Assembly (NCBI RefSeq): GCF_018324685.1
Contig: NZ_AP023354.1
Span: forward strand, 2,170,001 to 2,234,000
Source: Actinocatenispora sera
Lineage (GTDB): Bacteria; Actinomycetota; Actinomycetes; Mycobacteriales; Micromonosporaceae
DNA length: 64,000 bases
Direction: 5' to 3'
Shown piece after piece: positions 1-18,428 of this stretch. Position 1 is the stretch's first letter. The number at the start of each line of letters is the position of its first letter. Under the pieces are notes generated by a model that saw nothing but the letters and a program-made list of their open reading frames with translations, was not told the origin of the DNA and did not search any database. Both the position numbers and the translations under genes were made by a program.

Positions 1-58
1 GTGTTGTGCTCGGAGGTGTCTCCTCCAGGGCGCTGTTGGCGCCGGCCACGGCCTGGCC

Positions 59-87
59 TGGACAGCGGTGGGCCGTTCGGCTACACT
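59..87 (+). promoter_or_regulatory. rpoB promoter
   Basis: A hexamer TGGACA (59-64) matches the -35 consensus TTGACA at five of six positions. It is followed after exactly 17 bp by TACACT (82-87), a good actinobacterial -10. Transcription would start near 94, giving an rpoB leader of about 140 nt. This placement makes an upstream ATG-like start at 68 impossible, because it would lie inside the -35/-10 region, and supports the TTG start at 233. Confidence 0.75.
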
Positions 88-232
88 GCTAGTTTGCGCT
101 GCCTTCCAACTTCGAGCTCGCCGAAATTGTCTGATTGACCCTGTCTTGGGATCCTATTTGGGCGGTTTTTGGGGAGTCGTTTGGGGTGCGCGCGAAACGG
201 CCGTCGCTGACAGGTCCTCGGAAGGACGCATC

Positions 233-3661
<3,429 letters not shown>

Positions 3662-3667
3662 GTGGTT

Positions 3668-3695
3668 GTACCGGGGCGCTGCGGCGCCCCGGTAC
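3668..3695 (+). other. rpoB-rpoC intercistronic hairpin
   Basis: Perfect 12-bp inverted repeat: arm GTACCGGGGCGC (3668-3679), loop TGCG, complementary arm 3684-3695, starting 6 nt after the rpoB stop. There is no U tract, so it is more likely an RNA processing or stability element, or a partial attenuator, than a full terminator, since rpoC must be read through. Confidence 0.6.
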
Positions 3696-3773
3696 CCCGA
3701 CGACAGCGGCCGATACCACCGGCCGGGCGGCGTGCACACCGTCCGGCCACAACCCAAAGGGGACTGACCACAA

Positions 3774-7646
<3,873 letters not shown>

Positions 7647-7664
<18 letters not shown>

Positions 7665-7754
7665 CGCAGCACCGGCGGCTTCGGCCGCCGGCGCAGGGCT
7701 GGCGGCTTCGGCCGCCGGCGCGAGGTCGGCGGTCTCGACCGTCGGCCACCGCAA
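7647..7754 (+). repeat. 27-bp tandem repeat spanning the rpoC stop
   Basis: Four units start at 7647, 7674, 7701 and 7728, exactly 27 bp apart. The core GGCGGCTTCGGCCGCC is a 6-bp stem with a UUCG tetraloop. Unit 1 is the coding end of rpoC including its TGA; units 2 and 3 are nearly identical; unit 4 is degenerate. The non-coding copies therefore look like tandem duplications of the gene's 3' end. Confidence 0.85.
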
Positions 7755-7759
7755 CGATC

Positions 7760-7800
7760 GCGGGCCGTCGGTACCTTCGGGTGCCGGCGGCCCGCGCCGT
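7760..7800 (+). terminator. rpoBC terminator
   Basis: A 16-bp stem (7760-7775 with 7780-7795, two G-U pairs) is closed by a UUCG loop and followed by GCCGTTTCTG. This is the strongest hairpin after rpoC and the natural end of the rpoBC transcript. Confidence 0.8.
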
Positions 7801-7934
7801 TTCTGCGCGTTCCGGTGCCTCCGGTGCCTCCGGTGGCGCGCCCGGCTGCTGGGAGCCGCTCAGGTTCGCCGGGTAGCGTTGGGCGCTACCGGTGCGGCCG
7901 GATTCACCCCGGCCGCCGAGACAGGGGGCTTCGG

Positions 7935-8318
7935 TTGATTCCAGCAGGTGGTCCGGCGCCGGTCGGCGCCGAGCGGACCGCCGCGCGCCGGCACCCGCAG
8001 GACCCCGATCCGACGAGGTCGACCAAGGCGCTCGCGGTCGTCTGGTTGGCGGCGATCGGGCTGCTGTTCTCGCCGGTGGTGGCGGGTGCCCTGCCGGCCG
8101 GGTTCGCGCTGCTGCTGGCCCGCAGCACCGAGGCGGAGATGCGTGCCTCGGGCGGCTTCCTCACCGGGGTGGCACCGCTGCGCGTCGGTACCCGGTTGGC
8201 CCGGCTGGCGCTGCTGGTGGCCGTCGCGGTGGTCGTGGTCGGGATCGTGTTCGCGATCTTCCAGCTCGGCGGCTCGGACGGTGGCTCCGGTGTCCGGTAC
8301 GGCTCGGACGTGAACTGA
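7935..8318 (+). CDS. small membrane protein, unknown function
   Basis: About 128 aa from TTG 7935, chosen because a GGGGG-type SD lies 5-9 nt upstream; the frame is open back to 7815 but that part is repetitive and has no SD. After a charged N terminus (about 30 aa with DPDPTRSTKAL) there are two hydrophobic segments (about residues 32-60 and 92-115) separated by a polar loop with ARSTEAEMRASGG. Topology suggests a two-pass membrane protein with a short Gly/Ser tail outside. I do not recognise the family. It follows the rpoBC terminator, so it probably has its own promoter, and it is 44 bp ahead of another membrane protein. Confidence 0.6.
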   Translation: MIPAGGPAPVGAERTAARRHPQDPDPTRSTKALAVVWLAAIGLLFSPVVAGALPAGFALLLARSTEAEMRASGGFLTGVAPLRVGTRLARLALLVAVAVVVVGIVFAIFQLGGSDGGSGVRYGSDVN

Positions 8319-8362
8319 CTTCGTAGTGTTGCCGCGTCAGCATCGCTCCAGGAAGGACTCGC

Positions 8363-9301
8363 ATGAGCGACCAGTCCGGGCACGGCGACCGCCCCGCCGC
8401 TCCGCCGGATCCCGGCTACCTGATCCCCTCCGACGCCGATCGCGGCGTCGAGGCGTCGAACGTGCCGCCGCGGCCGCCGGCCCCCGAGCCGCCGCCCGCC
8501 CCACCGGCCAGCGGGCCGGCCTTCACCCTGCCGTCGGCCGAGCCGGAGTCGCCGGTCAGCTCCCCGCCGCCACGGCATCTGGCGGCCGACGAGCCGGCGA
8601 CCTCGCCCGGTGGGTACGGCGCCGGGGCGACCTCCGGTGCCGGGTCGTATGCGCAGTCCGGCCCGCCGGCGCCGGGTGACTACGCGCCGGACACGCAGGC
8701 CAGCGCCCCGGCCGCCTACGGCCAGCCGTCCGCCCCGGCGTACGGGCAGCCCGCGGCGCCCGGTTACCCGCGGCCTCCGGCCCCGCCGCAGTACGGGGCG
8801 CCGCAGCCACCCGGTTACCCACCGGTCGGTGGGTACGGCGCACCGCAACCACCGGCCGGTGGGTACGGCCCACCGCAACCGCCAGTCGGCTACGGCGCAC
8901 CGCCGCCAGTCGGCTACGGGGCGCCGGCGCAGCCCGGGCTGCCGCCCGGTGGGTACGCGGTGCCGCCGCCCACCCCGCAGTACGGCGTGATGCTGCCGGC
9001 GAGCAAGCCGCCGAACTCCGGGCTGGCGGTCGGCGCGATGGTGGCCGGCATCGCCGGCTGTGCGATCGCGATCGGTGGCTTCTGCTCGTTGATCATCAGC
9101 ATCCCGGCCATCCTGGCCGGTGTGGCCGGCCTGGTGATGGGGATCATGGCGCGAAAGACCCTGACCACCACGTCCGGCGCGACCGACCAGAGCGGCGCCG
9201 GGATGGCCCTGGCCGGCATCATCTGCGGTGCGGTCGGTGCCGGTCTCGGCCTCATCGGGCTGATCATCCAGGTGATCCTGCTGGTGGCGTACGCCACCTG
9301 A
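8363..9301 (+). CDS. DUF4190-type proline-rich membrane protein
   Basis: 312 aa. Residues 1-210 are low-complexity Pro/Gly/Ala/Tyr with repeated YGAPQPP-like units. The rest has two hydrophobic segments (about 222-260 and 275-305) with NSGLAVGAMVAGIAG at the start, the hallmark of DUF4190 proteins. The start ATG 8363 has AGGAAGGA 7 nt upstream. Such proteins are common in actinobacteria; their role is unknown, possibly at the cell envelope. The N-terminal tail would be cytoplasmic and disordered. Confidence 0.8.
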   Translation: MSDQSGHGDRPAAPPDPGYLIPSDADRGVEASNVPPRPPAPEPPPAPPASGPAFTLPSAEPESPVSSPPPRHLAADEPATSPGGYGAGATSGAGSYAQSGPPAPGDYAPDTQASAPAAYGQPSAPAYGQPAAPGYPRPPAPPQYGAPQPPGYPPVGGYGAPQPPAGGYGPPQPPVGYGAPPPVGYGAPAQPGLPPGGYAVPPPTPQYGVMLPASKPPNSGLAVGAMVAGIAGCAIAIGGFCSLIISIPAILAGVAGLVMGIMARKTLTTTSGATDQSGAGMALAGIICGAVGAGLGLIGLIIQVILLVAYAT

Positions 9302-9434
9302 CTCGGAGGCGCGAGCCAGATCACGAAGTTTCCGGGCCGGCGCCGGCGGCGTCCGCCCAACCGGTAGGCTGGGCAGTCACAACAGATGACGTCGGGCGTC
9401 GGCCCAGGCGCGTGGCCGAGATGGCACCCCCGTT

Positions 9435-9463
9435 TTGACCCTGGTCCGGATGGTGGGTACTCT
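9435..9463 (+). promoter_or_regulatory. str operon promoter
   Basis: TTGACC (9435-9440) and TACTCT (9458-9463) are separated by exactly 17 bp, an almost consensus housekeeping promoter. Transcription should start near 9470, leaving a leader of about 430 nt before rpsL. The 600-bp gap 9302-9903 holds this promoter, the leader hairpins at 9658 and 9801, and no coding region I can support. Confidence 0.75.
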
Positions 9464-9657
9464 TGGTCTTCGTGCCTGGGCACTGCCTGGGCTCGTCGCG
9501 TGTGCGTCCGTGGTTGGCGTGGTTGCCTCGCCGACCTGTCGGGGCTGATCGGGCCCGACCAACCGGCGCGCCACACCGCGACGTGCGACAAGAGTGTGTC
9601 AAGTGAATGTGCAGGGCACTGCGTCAAGCAATTGTGCAGTGCGTCGGTTCGCGAGCG

Positions 9658-9686
9658 GGCGACACGCCCGACCGCGGGGGTCGGTC
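9658..9686 (+). promoter_or_regulatory. leader hairpin shared by str and S10 operons
   Basis: A 29-bp sequence here is identical to 14541-14569 in front of rpsJ. Its core is CCGACC-GCGGG-GGTCGG, a 6-bp stem with a 5-nt loop, preceded by GGCGACACG. Both copies lie on the sense strand in the leader of a ribosomal protein operon (218 bp before rpsL, 131 bp before rpsJ). The identity and position suggest a common leader control or processing element. I have an impression that similar sequences precede other actinobacterial ribosomal operons, but cannot confirm it here. Confidence 0.65.
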
Positions 9687-9800
9687 CACCGGCCGCCGAT
9701 CTGCGCATCCGTCGGCGGGGGCCATCGGTACCTGCCCGGCGCCCCGGACTCGACACGGGCTCACCAGGCACGACACCCCGGAAACGGCAACACGCACGAC

Positions 9801-9827
9801 CTTGAAGACTGCACCACGGTCTTCAAG
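9801..9827 (+). promoter_or_regulatory. rpsL leader hairpin
   Basis: Perfect 9-bp stem CTTGAAGAC (9801-9809) with GTCTTCAAG (9819-9827) and a 9-nt loop; a third partial copy CTGAAGAC follows at about 9839. It lies 76 nt before the rpsL start in the untranslated leader, so it could bind a ribosomal protein or affect translation. Confidence 0.45.
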
Positions 9828-9903
9828 ACCGCATGACCCTGAAGACTCCGATCACTTTCACGATTGGCCCGGCCAGCGATGGCCGAAGGGAGCGAAAGAC
9901 CCG

Positions 9904-10278
9904 GTGCCCACGATCCAGCAGCTGGTCCGCAAGGGACGTCAGGCGAAGACCAGCAAGACCAAGACGCCGGCGCTGAACGGCAGCCCGCAGCGGCGCGGCG
10001 TGTGCACGCGTGTGTTCACGACCACGCCGAAGAAGCCGAACTCCGCCCTGCGGAAGGTGGCGCGCGTCAAGCTGTCCAGCGGCATCGAGGTGACCGCCTA
10101 CATCCCGGGCGTCGGCCACAACCTGCAGGAGCACTCGATCGTGCTCGTGCGCGGTGGCCGCGTGAAGGACCTGCCGGGTGTTCGGTACAAGATCATCCGC
10201 GGGTCGCTCGACACCCAGGGCGTGCGCAACCGCAAGCAGGCGCGCAGTCGTTACGGCGCGAAGAGGGAGAAGAGCTGA
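9904..10278 (+). CDS. rpsL: 30S ribosomal protein S12
   Basis: S12, 124 aa, decoding-centre protein of the small subunit. The family sequence is complete, from [11 protein letters not shown] to [10 protein letters not shown]. The streptomycin loop reads [15 protein letters not shown] with the wild-type lysines, so no streptomycin-resistance substitution is seen. The start is GTG 9904 with GAAGGGAG about 8 nt upstream; the open frame further upstream belongs to the leader. First gene of the str operon, one base before rpsG. Confidence 0.98.
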   Translation: MPTIQQLVRKGRQAKTSKTKTPALNGSPQRRGVCTRVFTTTPKKPNSALRKVARVKLSSGIEVTAYIPGVGHNLQEHSIVLVRGGRVKDLPGVRYKIIRGSLDTQGVRNRKQARSRYGAKREKS

Positions 10279-10279
10279 C

Positions 10280-10750
10280 ATGCCGCGCAAGGGACCCGCG
10301 CCACGTCGTCCGCTGACCCCGGACCCGGTCTACAGCTCGGTGCTCGTCACCCAGCTGGTCAACAAGTTGCTCATCTCGGGCAAGCGTCAGCTGGCCGAGC
10401 GACTTGTCTACGGCGCGCTGGAAGGCGCCCGGGAGAAGTCCGGTACCGACCCGGTGGTCACGCTCAAGCGTGCGCTGGACAACGTCAAGCCCAGCCTGGA
10501 GGTCCGCAGCCGCCGAGTCGGTGGCGCGACCTACCAGGTGCCGGTCGAGGTGCGCCCGCAGCGCGCCACCACCCTGGGCCTGCGCTGGCTGATCCAGTAC
10601 TCCCGCGCCCGGCGCGAGAAGACCATGACCGAGCGGCTGATGAACGAGCTGCTCGACGCCAGCAACGGGCTGGGTGCCGCGGTCAAGCGCCGCGAGGACA
10701 CCCACAAGATGGCCGAGTCGAACCGCGCGTTCGCGCACTACCGCTGGTAG
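10280..10750 (+). CDS. rpsG: 30S ribosomal protein S7
   Basis: S7, 156 aa, primary binder of the 16S rRNA 3' domain and assembly initiator of the 30S head. The typical N terminus [10 protein letters not shown] and the tail NRAFAHYRW are present. ATG 10280 follows the rpsL stop by one base, so translation is probably coupled. fusA starts 51 bp downstream. Confidence 0.98.
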   Translation: MPRKGPAPRRPLTPDPVYSSVLVTQLVNKLLISGKRQLAERLVYGALEGAREKSGTDPVVTLKRALDNVKPSLEVRSRRVGGATYQVPVEVRPQRATTLGLRWLIQYSRARREKTMTERLMNELLDASNGLGAAVKRREDTHKMAESNRAFAHYRW

Positions 10751-10801
10751 TGCTCCGCCCGGTCCGCGACACGTGGCGGCCGAACCGCAACGGAGGTAGC
10801 A

Positions 10802-12904
<2,103 letters not shown>

Positions 12905-12909
12905 CGTGT

Positions 12910-12935
12910 GGCCGCCGAGCTCCGGCTCGGCGGCC
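12910..12935 (+). other. fusA-tuf intercistronic hairpin
   Basis: Perfect 11-bp stem GGCCGCCGAGC with its complement around a UCCG tetraloop, starting 5 nt after the fusA stop. There is no U tract. It may separate fusA from tuf by processing or partial termination; the 126-bp gap leaves room for a separate tuf promoter but I see no clear -35/-10 pair. Confidence 0.5.
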
Positions 12936-13030
12936 CGCCCTCGCGAATCACATGAAATCGTCCGGCGGCCAGCGTCAGGTGCCCGTACCGGATAGGTAAG
13001 TAGCAAAGAACAGTCCACAGGAGGACACCA

Positions 13031-14224
13031 GTGGCGAAGGCGAAGTTCGAGCGGACCAAGCCGCACGTCAACATCGGCACCATCGGTCACATCGACCACG
13101 GCAAGACGACGCTGACCGCGGCCATCACGAAGGTCCTGCACGACAAGCACCCGGACCTCAACCCGTACACGCCGTTCGACGAGATCGACAACGCGCCTGA
13201 GGAGAAGCAGCGCGGTATCACGATCTCGATCTCGCACGTCGAGTACCAGACCGAGTCGCGGCACTACGCGCACGTCGACTGCCCCGGGCACGCCGACTAC
13301 ATCAAGAACATGATCACCGGTGCCGCCCAGATGGACGGCGCGATCCTGGTGGTCGCGGCGACCGACGGCCCGATGCCGCAGACTCGCGAGCACGTGCTGC
13401 TGGCCCGCCAGGTCGGCGTTCCGTACATCGTGGTCGCCCTGAACAAGGCGGACATGGTCGAGGACGAGGAGCTCATGGAGCTCGTCGAGCTCGAGGTGCG
13501 CGAGCTGCTGTCGACCCAGGAGTACCCGGGTGACGACCTGCCGGTCGTGAAGGTCTCCGCGCTGAAGGCGCTGGAGGGCGAGGAGCAGTGGGTGACGTCG
13601 GTCCAGGACCTCATGGAGGCCGTGGACACCTACATCCCTGAGCCGGAGCGCGACATCGACAAACCGTTCCTGATGCCGATCGAGGACGTCTTCACGATCA
13701 CCGGCCGCGGCACCGTGGTCACCGGTCGCGCCGAGCGCGGCACGCTGAAGGTGAACGAGGAGGTCGAGATCGTCGGCATCCGCGAGAAGTCGACCAAGAC
13801 CACCGTCACCAGCGTCGAGATGTTCCGCAAGATCCTCGACGAGGCGCGCGCCGGTGAGAACTGCGGTCTGCTGCTTCGTGGCATCAAGCGCGAGGACGTG
13901 GAGCGCGGCCAGGTCGTCGTGAAGCCCGGCACGATCACCCCGCACACCAACTTCGAGTGCCAGGTCTACATCCTGAGCAAGGACGAGGGTGGGCGGCACA
14001 CGCCGTTCTTCAACAACTACCGGCCGCAGTTCTACTTCCGCACCACCGACGTGACCGGTGTGGTGACCCTCCCCGAGGGCACCGAGATGGTCATGCCCGG
14101 TGACAACACCTCGATGTCGGTGGAGCTGATCCAGCCCATCGCCATGGAGGAGGGGCTGAAGCTGGCCATCCGCGAGGGCGGTCGTACCGTCGGCGCCGGT
14201 CAGGTCACCAAGATCATCAAGTAA
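13031..14224 (+). CDS. tuf: elongation factor Tu
   Basis: EF-Tu, 397 aa, delivers aminoacyl-tRNA to the ribosome. The GTPase motifs are [26 protein letters not shown] and [11 protein letters not shown]; domain 2 holds [13 protein letters not shown] and domain 3 holds the [13 protein letters not shown] segment contacted by elfamycins. The start is GTG 13031 behind an AGGAGG SD. Last gene of the str operon, ended by the hairpin at 14233. Confidence 0.98.
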   Translation: MAKAKFERTKPHVNIGTIGHIDHGKTTLTAAITKVLHDKHPDLNPYTPFDEIDNAPEEKQRGITISISHVEYQTESRHYAHVDCPGHADYIKNMITGAAQMDGAILVVAATDGPMPQTREHVLLARQVGVPYIVVALNKADMVEDEELMELVELEVRELLSTQEYPGDDLPVVKVSALKALEGEEQWVTSVQDLMEAVDTYIPEPERDIDKPFLMPIEDVFTITGRGTVVTGRAERGTLKVNEEVEIVGIREKSTKTTVTSVEMFRKILDEARAGENCGLLLRGIKREDVERGQVVVKPGTITPHTNFECQVYILSKDEGGRHTPFFNNYRPQFYFRTTDVTGVVTLPEGTEMVMPGDNTSMSVELIQPIAMEEGLKLAIREGGRTVGAGQVTKIIK

Positions 14225-14232
14225 CGGGTAAG

Positions 14233-14270
14233 CGGGGTGGCCGGCCACTCAGGTGGATCCGGTCACCCCG
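14233..14270 (+). terminator. str operon terminator
   Basis: 12-bp stem (14233-14244 with 14259-14270, one G-U pair), 14-nt loop, 9 nt after the tuf stop, followed by GTTTCCGTT. The stem and position fit the end of the str operon. Confidence 0.65.
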
Positions 14271-14272
14271 GT

Positions 14273-14302
14273 TTCCGTTCGCCGCACTCTGTACGGCATA
14301 CT
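14273..14302 (+). promoter_or_regulatory. possible S10 operon promoter
   Basis: CATACT (14297-14302) is an acceptable -10, but the matching -35 (TTCCGT, 18 bp upstream) is weak. The 476-bp gap 14225-14699 otherwise holds the tuf terminator and the 29-bp leader hairpin; a promoter is expected here, and this is the best candidate I see. Confidence 0.3.
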
Positions 14303-14540
14303 AGACAGGTTGCGTCCGCGGGGCGTCTGCTCGTGTGTTCGGCCGGCTGGGCCGGTCTACCGGGCGGGGTTTGCGCCGCACGGCGCGGGGCCAGCGAAAT
14401 CGACCGGGTGTGACATCCGGGCGGGGCTGTGCCAGGCGTCGAGACCCGCGCACGGGTCACCGTCAGTTCGGTGAACTGCGGGCAGTGACGACGAGCAAGG
14501 TGGATCCTTCCGTTTCCGGGCGGATCCATGACCTTGAATC

Positions 14541-14569
14541 GGCGACACGCCCGACCGCGGGGGTCGGTC
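14541..14569 (+). promoter_or_regulatory. leader hairpin shared by S10 and str operons
   Basis: Second identical copy of the 29-bp element at 9658-9686, here 131 bp before rpsJ. The CCGACC/GGTCGG stem with GCGGG loop is preserved exactly. Sequence around it differs, so the identity is confined to the element itself. Confidence 0.65.
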
Positions 14570-14699
14570 GAATCGGTTCTCCGATCGACTGAAGAAGGAC
14601 CACAGGAGCCTCAGGTCGGGGACTCCGGGGCGCTCGGACAGATCGGTTGCTCCGCTTCCTGGCCAGGCAGCGGCACGAGAGAAGGAATCAGAAGCCACC

Positions 14700-15008
14700 A
14701 TGGCGGGACAGAAGATCCGCATCCGGCTGAAGGCCTACGACCACGAGGTCGTCGACTCCTCGGCGCGAAAGATCGTCGAGACGGTGACGCGCACCGGGGC
14801 GCAGGTCGCTGGCCCGGTGCCGCTGCCCACGGAAATCAACCGTTTCTGCGTCATCCGCTCGCCGCACAAGTACAAGGACTCGCGCGAGCACTTCGAGATG
14901 CGTACGCACAAGCGGCTGATCGACATCATCGACCCGACTCCGAAGACCGTCGACTCGCTGATGCGGCTTGACCTGCCGGCCGGCGTCGACATCGAGATCA
15001 AGCTGTAG
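14700..15008 (+). CDS. rpsJ: 30S ribosomal protein S10
   Basis: S10 (NusE), 102 aa; 30S head protein that also joins the Nus antitermination complex. It starts [16 protein letters not shown] and contains the conserved [10 protein letters not shown] and [14 protein letters not shown] stretches. The start ATG 14700 has GAAGGA about 12 nt upstream. First gene of the S10 operon. Confidence 0.98.
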
Positions 15009-15019
15009 GGACCGAGACG

Positions 15020-15685
15020 ATGGACAGGCAAGTCAAGGGAATCCTGGGCACCAAGCTCGGCATGACCCAGGTCTGGGACGAGTTCAACCGGGTCGTCCCG
15101 GTGACCGTGGTGCAGGCCGGACCGTGCGTCGTCACCCAGGTCCGTACCGAGGACAAGGACGGCTACTCGGCCGTGCAGCTGGCGTTCGGTTCGATCGACC
15201 CGCGCAAGGTGAACAAGCCGCGGGCCGGCCACTTCGCCAAGGCGGGCGTCACGCCGCGCCGGTACGTGGTGGAGATCCGCACCAGCGATGCCGCCGAGTA
15301 CGAGCTGGGCGCCGAGGTCACGCTGAACGACTTCGGCGGCGTCGGCCTGGTCGACGTGACCGGCCGTACCAAGGGCAAGGGCTTCGCCGGTGTGATGAAG
15401 CGGCATGGCTTCCATGGCCTGAAGGCCTCGCACGGCGTCGAGCGCAAGCACCGTTCGCCGGGCTCGATCGGCGGCTGCGCCACTCCGGGTCGCGTCTTCA
15501 AGGGCGTGCGGATGGCCGGCCGGATGGGCTCCGACCGGTTCACCGCGCAGAACCTCTCGATCGTCGACGTCGACACGGAGAACAACCTCCTGCTGGTCAA
15601 GGGTGCGATCCCCGGCCCGACGAACGGGCTGGTGCTGATCCGCACGGCGGCCAAGCAGGCGCTGCGCAAGGGCGGTGTCAAGTGA
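15020..15685 (+). CDS. rplC: 50S ribosomal protein L3
   Basis: L3, 221 aa, early-assembly 23S binder near the peptidyl transferase centre. Typical N terminus ([18 protein letters not shown]) and the central extension [17 protein letters not shown] with [14 protein letters not shown] are present. It begins 11 bp after rpsJ and its stop overlaps the rplD start (GTGA). Confidence 0.98.
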   Translation: MDRQVKGILGTKLGMTQVWDEFNRVVPVTVVQAGPCVVTQVRTEDKDGYSAVQLAFGSIDPRKVNKPRAGHFAKAGVTPRRYVVEIRTSDAAEYELGAEVTLNDFGGVGLVDVTGRTKGKGFAGVMKRHGFHGLKASHGVERKHRSPGSIGGCATPGRVFKGVRMAGRMGSDRFTAQNLSIVDVDTENNLLLVKGAIPGPTNGLVLIRTAAKQALRKGGVK

Positions 15686-16344
15686 CTGAGGTGAAGGTAC
15701 TGGACCGCGAGGGCAAGGACGCCGGCTCGGCCGAGCTGCCCGACGACATCTTCGACGTCCAGGCGAACATCCCGCTGATGCACCAGGTCGTGGTGGCTCA
15801 GCTGGCCGCGGCCCGGCAGGGCACGCACAAGGCCAAGACCCGCGGCGAGGTCTCCGGCGGCGGCAAGAAGCCGTACCGGCAGAAGGGCACCGGCCGGGCC
15901 CGCCAGGGTTCGACCCGGGCGCCGCAGTTCGCCGGCGGTGGCACCGTGCACGGCCCCGTACCGCGGGACTACTCGCAGCGCACCCCCAAGAAGATGAAGC
16001 GCGCGGCACTGCGCGGCGCGCTGTCCGACCGGGCGCGTGCCGAGCAGGTGTTCGTGGTCTCCTCGCTGGTCGAGGGGGACACCCCGAGCACGAAGAGCGC
16101 GCTGACCGCGCTGCGCCAGGTGACCAAGGCCGCCCGGGTGCTCGTCGCGGTGGCTCGCGAGGACGAGCTCACCTGGAAGAGCCTGCGCAACGCGCCCGAG
16201 GTGCACCTGCTCGCCGCCGACCAGCTCAACACGTACGACGTGCTGGTCAACGACGACGTGGTGTTCGTCGGCGACGCGCTCGACGAGTTCCTGGGCGTGC
16301 AGGGGCACGGTTCGGCCTCGGCGAGTGAGGAGGAGCAGGCATGA
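15682..16344 (+). CDS. rplD: 50S ribosomal protein L4
   Basis: L4, 220 aa, lines the exit tunnel; in some bacteria it also represses its operon. GTG 15682 overlaps the rplC stop by four bases, and gives the usual start [15 protein letters not shown]. The tunnel loop is recognisable ([23 protein letters not shown]). The open frame upstream to 14968 is out-of-frame reading through rplC and is not coding. Its stop overlaps rplW (ATGA). Confidence 0.97.
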   Translation: MTEVKVLDREGKDAGSAELPDDIFDVQANIPLMHQVVVAQLAAARQGTHKAKTRGEVSGGGKKPYRQKGTGRARQGSTRAPQFAGGGTVHGPVPRDYSQRTPKKMKRAALRGALSDRARAEQVFVVSSLVEGDTPSTKSALTALRQVTKAARVLVAVAREDELTWKSLRNAPEVHLLAADQLNTYDVLVNDDVVFVGDALDEFLGVQGHGSASASEEEQA

Positions 16345-16649
16345 GCGGCGTGAGCTTCAACGACCCGCGCGACGTGATCGACAAGCCGGTCGTCTCGGAG
16401 AAGAGTTACGGCCTGCTGGACCAGAACAAGTACACGTTCCTGGTCCACCCGGACTCGAACAAGACGCAGATCAAGATCGCGATCCAGCAGATCTTCAACG
16501 TGAAGGTGCTGTCGGTCAACACGATCAACCGGCAGGGCAAGCGCAAGCGCACCCGGACCGGTTTCGGGAAGCGCAAGGACACCAAGCGGGCGATCGTGAC
16601 CCTCGCTCCGGGCGACCGGATCGAGGCGTTCGGCGGCCCGGTTTCCTGA
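16341..16649 (+). CDS. rplW: 50S ribosomal protein L23
   Basis: L23, 102 aa, at the tunnel exit, docking site for trigger factor and SRP. Contains [17 protein letters not shown] and the [17 protein letters not shown] loop. Overlaps rplD by four bases with a GAGGAGG SD inside the rplD end. Confidence 0.97.
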   Translation: MSGVSFNDPRDVIDKPVVSEKSYGLLDQNKYTFLVHPDSNKTQIKIAIQQIFNVKVLSVNTINRQGKRKRTRTGFGKRKDTKRAIVTLAPGDRIEAFGGPVS

Positions 16650-16706
16650 CAGCGGCGCGCCGGTACCGAATCTGATGGACACCGGCCTTGAGGTAGAGAG
16701 AGAACG

Positions 16707-17543
16707 ATGGGCATCCGCAAGTACAAGCCGACCACGCCGGGTCGTCGCGGCTCGTCCGTGGCCGACTTCGCGGAAATCACGCGAAGCACGCCGGAGAAGT
16801 CGCTGCTGCGTCCGCTGCACAACAAGGGCGGTCGCAACGCGCAGGGCAAGATCACCCAGCGTCGGCAGGGTGGTGGGCACAAGCGGCAGTACCGCCTGAT
16901 CGACTTCCGTCGCAACGACAAGGACGGCATCCCGGCGAAGGTCGCGCACATCGAGTACGACCCGAACCGCACCGCCCGCATCGCGCTGCTGCACTTCGCC
17001 GACGGCACCAAGCGCTACATCCTGGCGCCGCGGAACCTCGGCCAGGGCGCGACCGTCGAGTCCGGCCCGGCCGCCGACATCCAGCCCGGCAACAACAAGC
17101 CGCTGCGCAACATCCCGGTCGGTACCACGGTGCACGCCGTGGAGCTGCGGCCCGGTGGTGGCGCGAAGCTGGGCCGGTCCGCCGGCGCCAGCATCCAGCT
17201 GCAGGCCAAGGAGGGCATGTACGCCACGCTGCGGCTGCCCTCCGGTGAGACCCGGATGGTCGACGTGCGCTGCCGCGCCACGATCGGCGAGGTGGGCAAC
17301 GCCGAGCAGTCGAACATCAACTGGGGCAAGGCCGGCCGGATGCGCTGGAAGGGTCGGCGGCCGAAGGTTCGTGGTGTCGCGATGAACCCGGTTGACCACC
17401 CGCACGGCGGTGGTGAGGGCAAGACCTCCGGTGGTCGTAACCCGGTCAACCCGAACGGTAAGCCCGAAGGCCGGACCCGGCGTCAGGGCAAGGAGTCCGA
17501 CCGGCTCATCGTTCGTCGTCGTTACGCCAACCGGAAGCGCTAG
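16707..17543 (+). CDS. rplB: 50S ribosomal protein L2
   Basis: L2, 278 aa, needed for subunit joining and peptidyl transfer. Shows [16 protein letters not shown] at the start, the SH3/OB core and the conserved [15 protein letters not shown] loop whose His is functionally important. 57 bp after rplW. Confidence 0.98.
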   Translation: MGIRKYKPTTPGRRGSSVADFAEITRSTPEKSLLRPLHNKGGRNAQGKITQRRQGGGHKRQYRLIDFRRNDKDGIPAKVAHIEYDPNRTARIALLHFADGTKRYILAPRNLGQGATVESGPAADIQPGNNKPLRNIPVGTTVHAVELRPGGGAKLGRSAGASIQLQAKEGMYATLRLPSGETRMVDVRCRATIGEVGNAEQSNINWGKAGRMRWKGRRPKVRGVAMNPVDHPHGGGEGKTSGGRNPVNPNGKPEGRTRRQGKESDRLIVRRRYANRKR

Positions 17544-17551
17544 GAGTAGGG

Positions 17552-17833
17552 ATGCCTCGCAGCCTCAAGAAGGGCCCCTTCGTCGACGACCACCTGATGA
17601 AGAAGGTGGAAGTCCAGAACGACAAGGGCACCAAGAACGTCATCAAGACCTGGTCTCGCCGGTCCACGATCACGCCCGAGATGCTCGGTCACACGATCGC
17701 GGTGCACAACGGCCGCAAGCACATCCCGGTGTTCATCACCGAGGCGATGGTCGGGCACAAGCTCGGCGAGTTCGCGCTGACCCGCACGTTCAAGGGTCAC
17801 GAGAAGGACGACAGGAAGAGCCGGCGTCGCTGA
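17552..17833 (+). CDS. rpsS: 30S ribosomal protein S19
   Basis: S19, 93 aa, 30S head protein at the A-site finger contact. Starts [19 protein letters not shown] and contains [15 protein letters not shown]. Eight bp after rplB, with GGAG before the ATG. Confidence 0.98.
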   Translation: MPRSLKKGPFVDDHLMKKVEVQNDKGTKNVIKTWSRRSTITPEMLGHTIAVHNGRKHIPVFITEAMVGHKLGEFALTRTFKGHEKDDRKSRRR

Positions 17834-17906
17834 CCCCCGGGTCGCACTGCTTCACCAAAGACGCTGACGTACGAATCGATACGAGGAAACGAGCAAGGGG
17901 ACAGCG

Positions 17907-18428
17907 ATGCCAACTAAGGGCGACGCTACTGCGCCTCCCGGCGCGCGGGCGGTTGCGCGACACGTGCGCACCTCGCCGATGAAGGCGCGCCGTGTGGTCA
18001 ACCTCGTTCGCGGGATGTCCGCGAAGGAGGCCCTCACGGTGCTCAAGTTCGCCCCCCAGGCAGCCAGCGAGCCGGTCTACAAGGTGGTTGCCTCCGCGAT
18101 CGCCAACGCCGAGAACAACGAGCGGCTGGACCCGGATTCGTTGCTCATCAGCGAGGCGTACGTCGACGAGGGGCCGACACTGCGGCGCTTCCGTCCGCGT
18201 GCCCAGGGTCGGGCGTACCGGATCCGCAAGCGCACCTGCCACATCACGATCGTGGTGGAGAGCGTGCAGGCGGCACCGGCGGACCGGAAGGGCGCCAAGA
18301 AGGCGGCGGCGAAGAAGGCCGCGCCGGCGAAGAAGGCGGCCGAGCCGGCGGCGAGCGCCGAGGGCGAGGCTACGACGGCTGCGGCGGCAGAAGCCACGAC
18401 GGCCGGCGAGAAGGAGAGCGCGGAGTAA
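17907..18428 (+). CDS. rplV: 50S ribosomal protein L22 with Ala/Lys-rich tail
   Basis: L22, 173 aa. The core (about residues 10-120) is normal, with [14 protein letters not shown] and [13 protein letters not shown]; it lines the exit tunnel where macrolides bind. Residues about 125-173 are a low-complexity tail of [14 protein letters not shown] repeats then acidic Ala/Thr/Glu. Such tails are usual in actinobacteria. AAGGGGAC lies before the ATG. The stop overlaps the rpsC start (TAATG). Confidence 0.97.
   Translation: MPTKGDATAPPGARAVARHVRTSPMKARRVVNLVRGMSAKEALTVLKFAPQAASEPVYKVVASAIANAENNERLDPDSLLISEAYVDEGPTLRRFRPRAQGRAYRIRKRTCHITIVVESVQAAPADRKGAKKAAAKKAAPAKKAAEPAASAEGEATTAAAAEATTAGEKESAE

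Noticed and set aside
68-232. N-terminal extension of rpoB from 68
   Set aside because: It overlaps the promoter, has no SD and no similarity to the family start; TTG 233 fits all evidence.
9386-9805. Possible ORF in the rpsL leader
   Set aside because: It lies downstream of and across the promoter, has Arg-rich chance composition and contains the shared leader hairpin.
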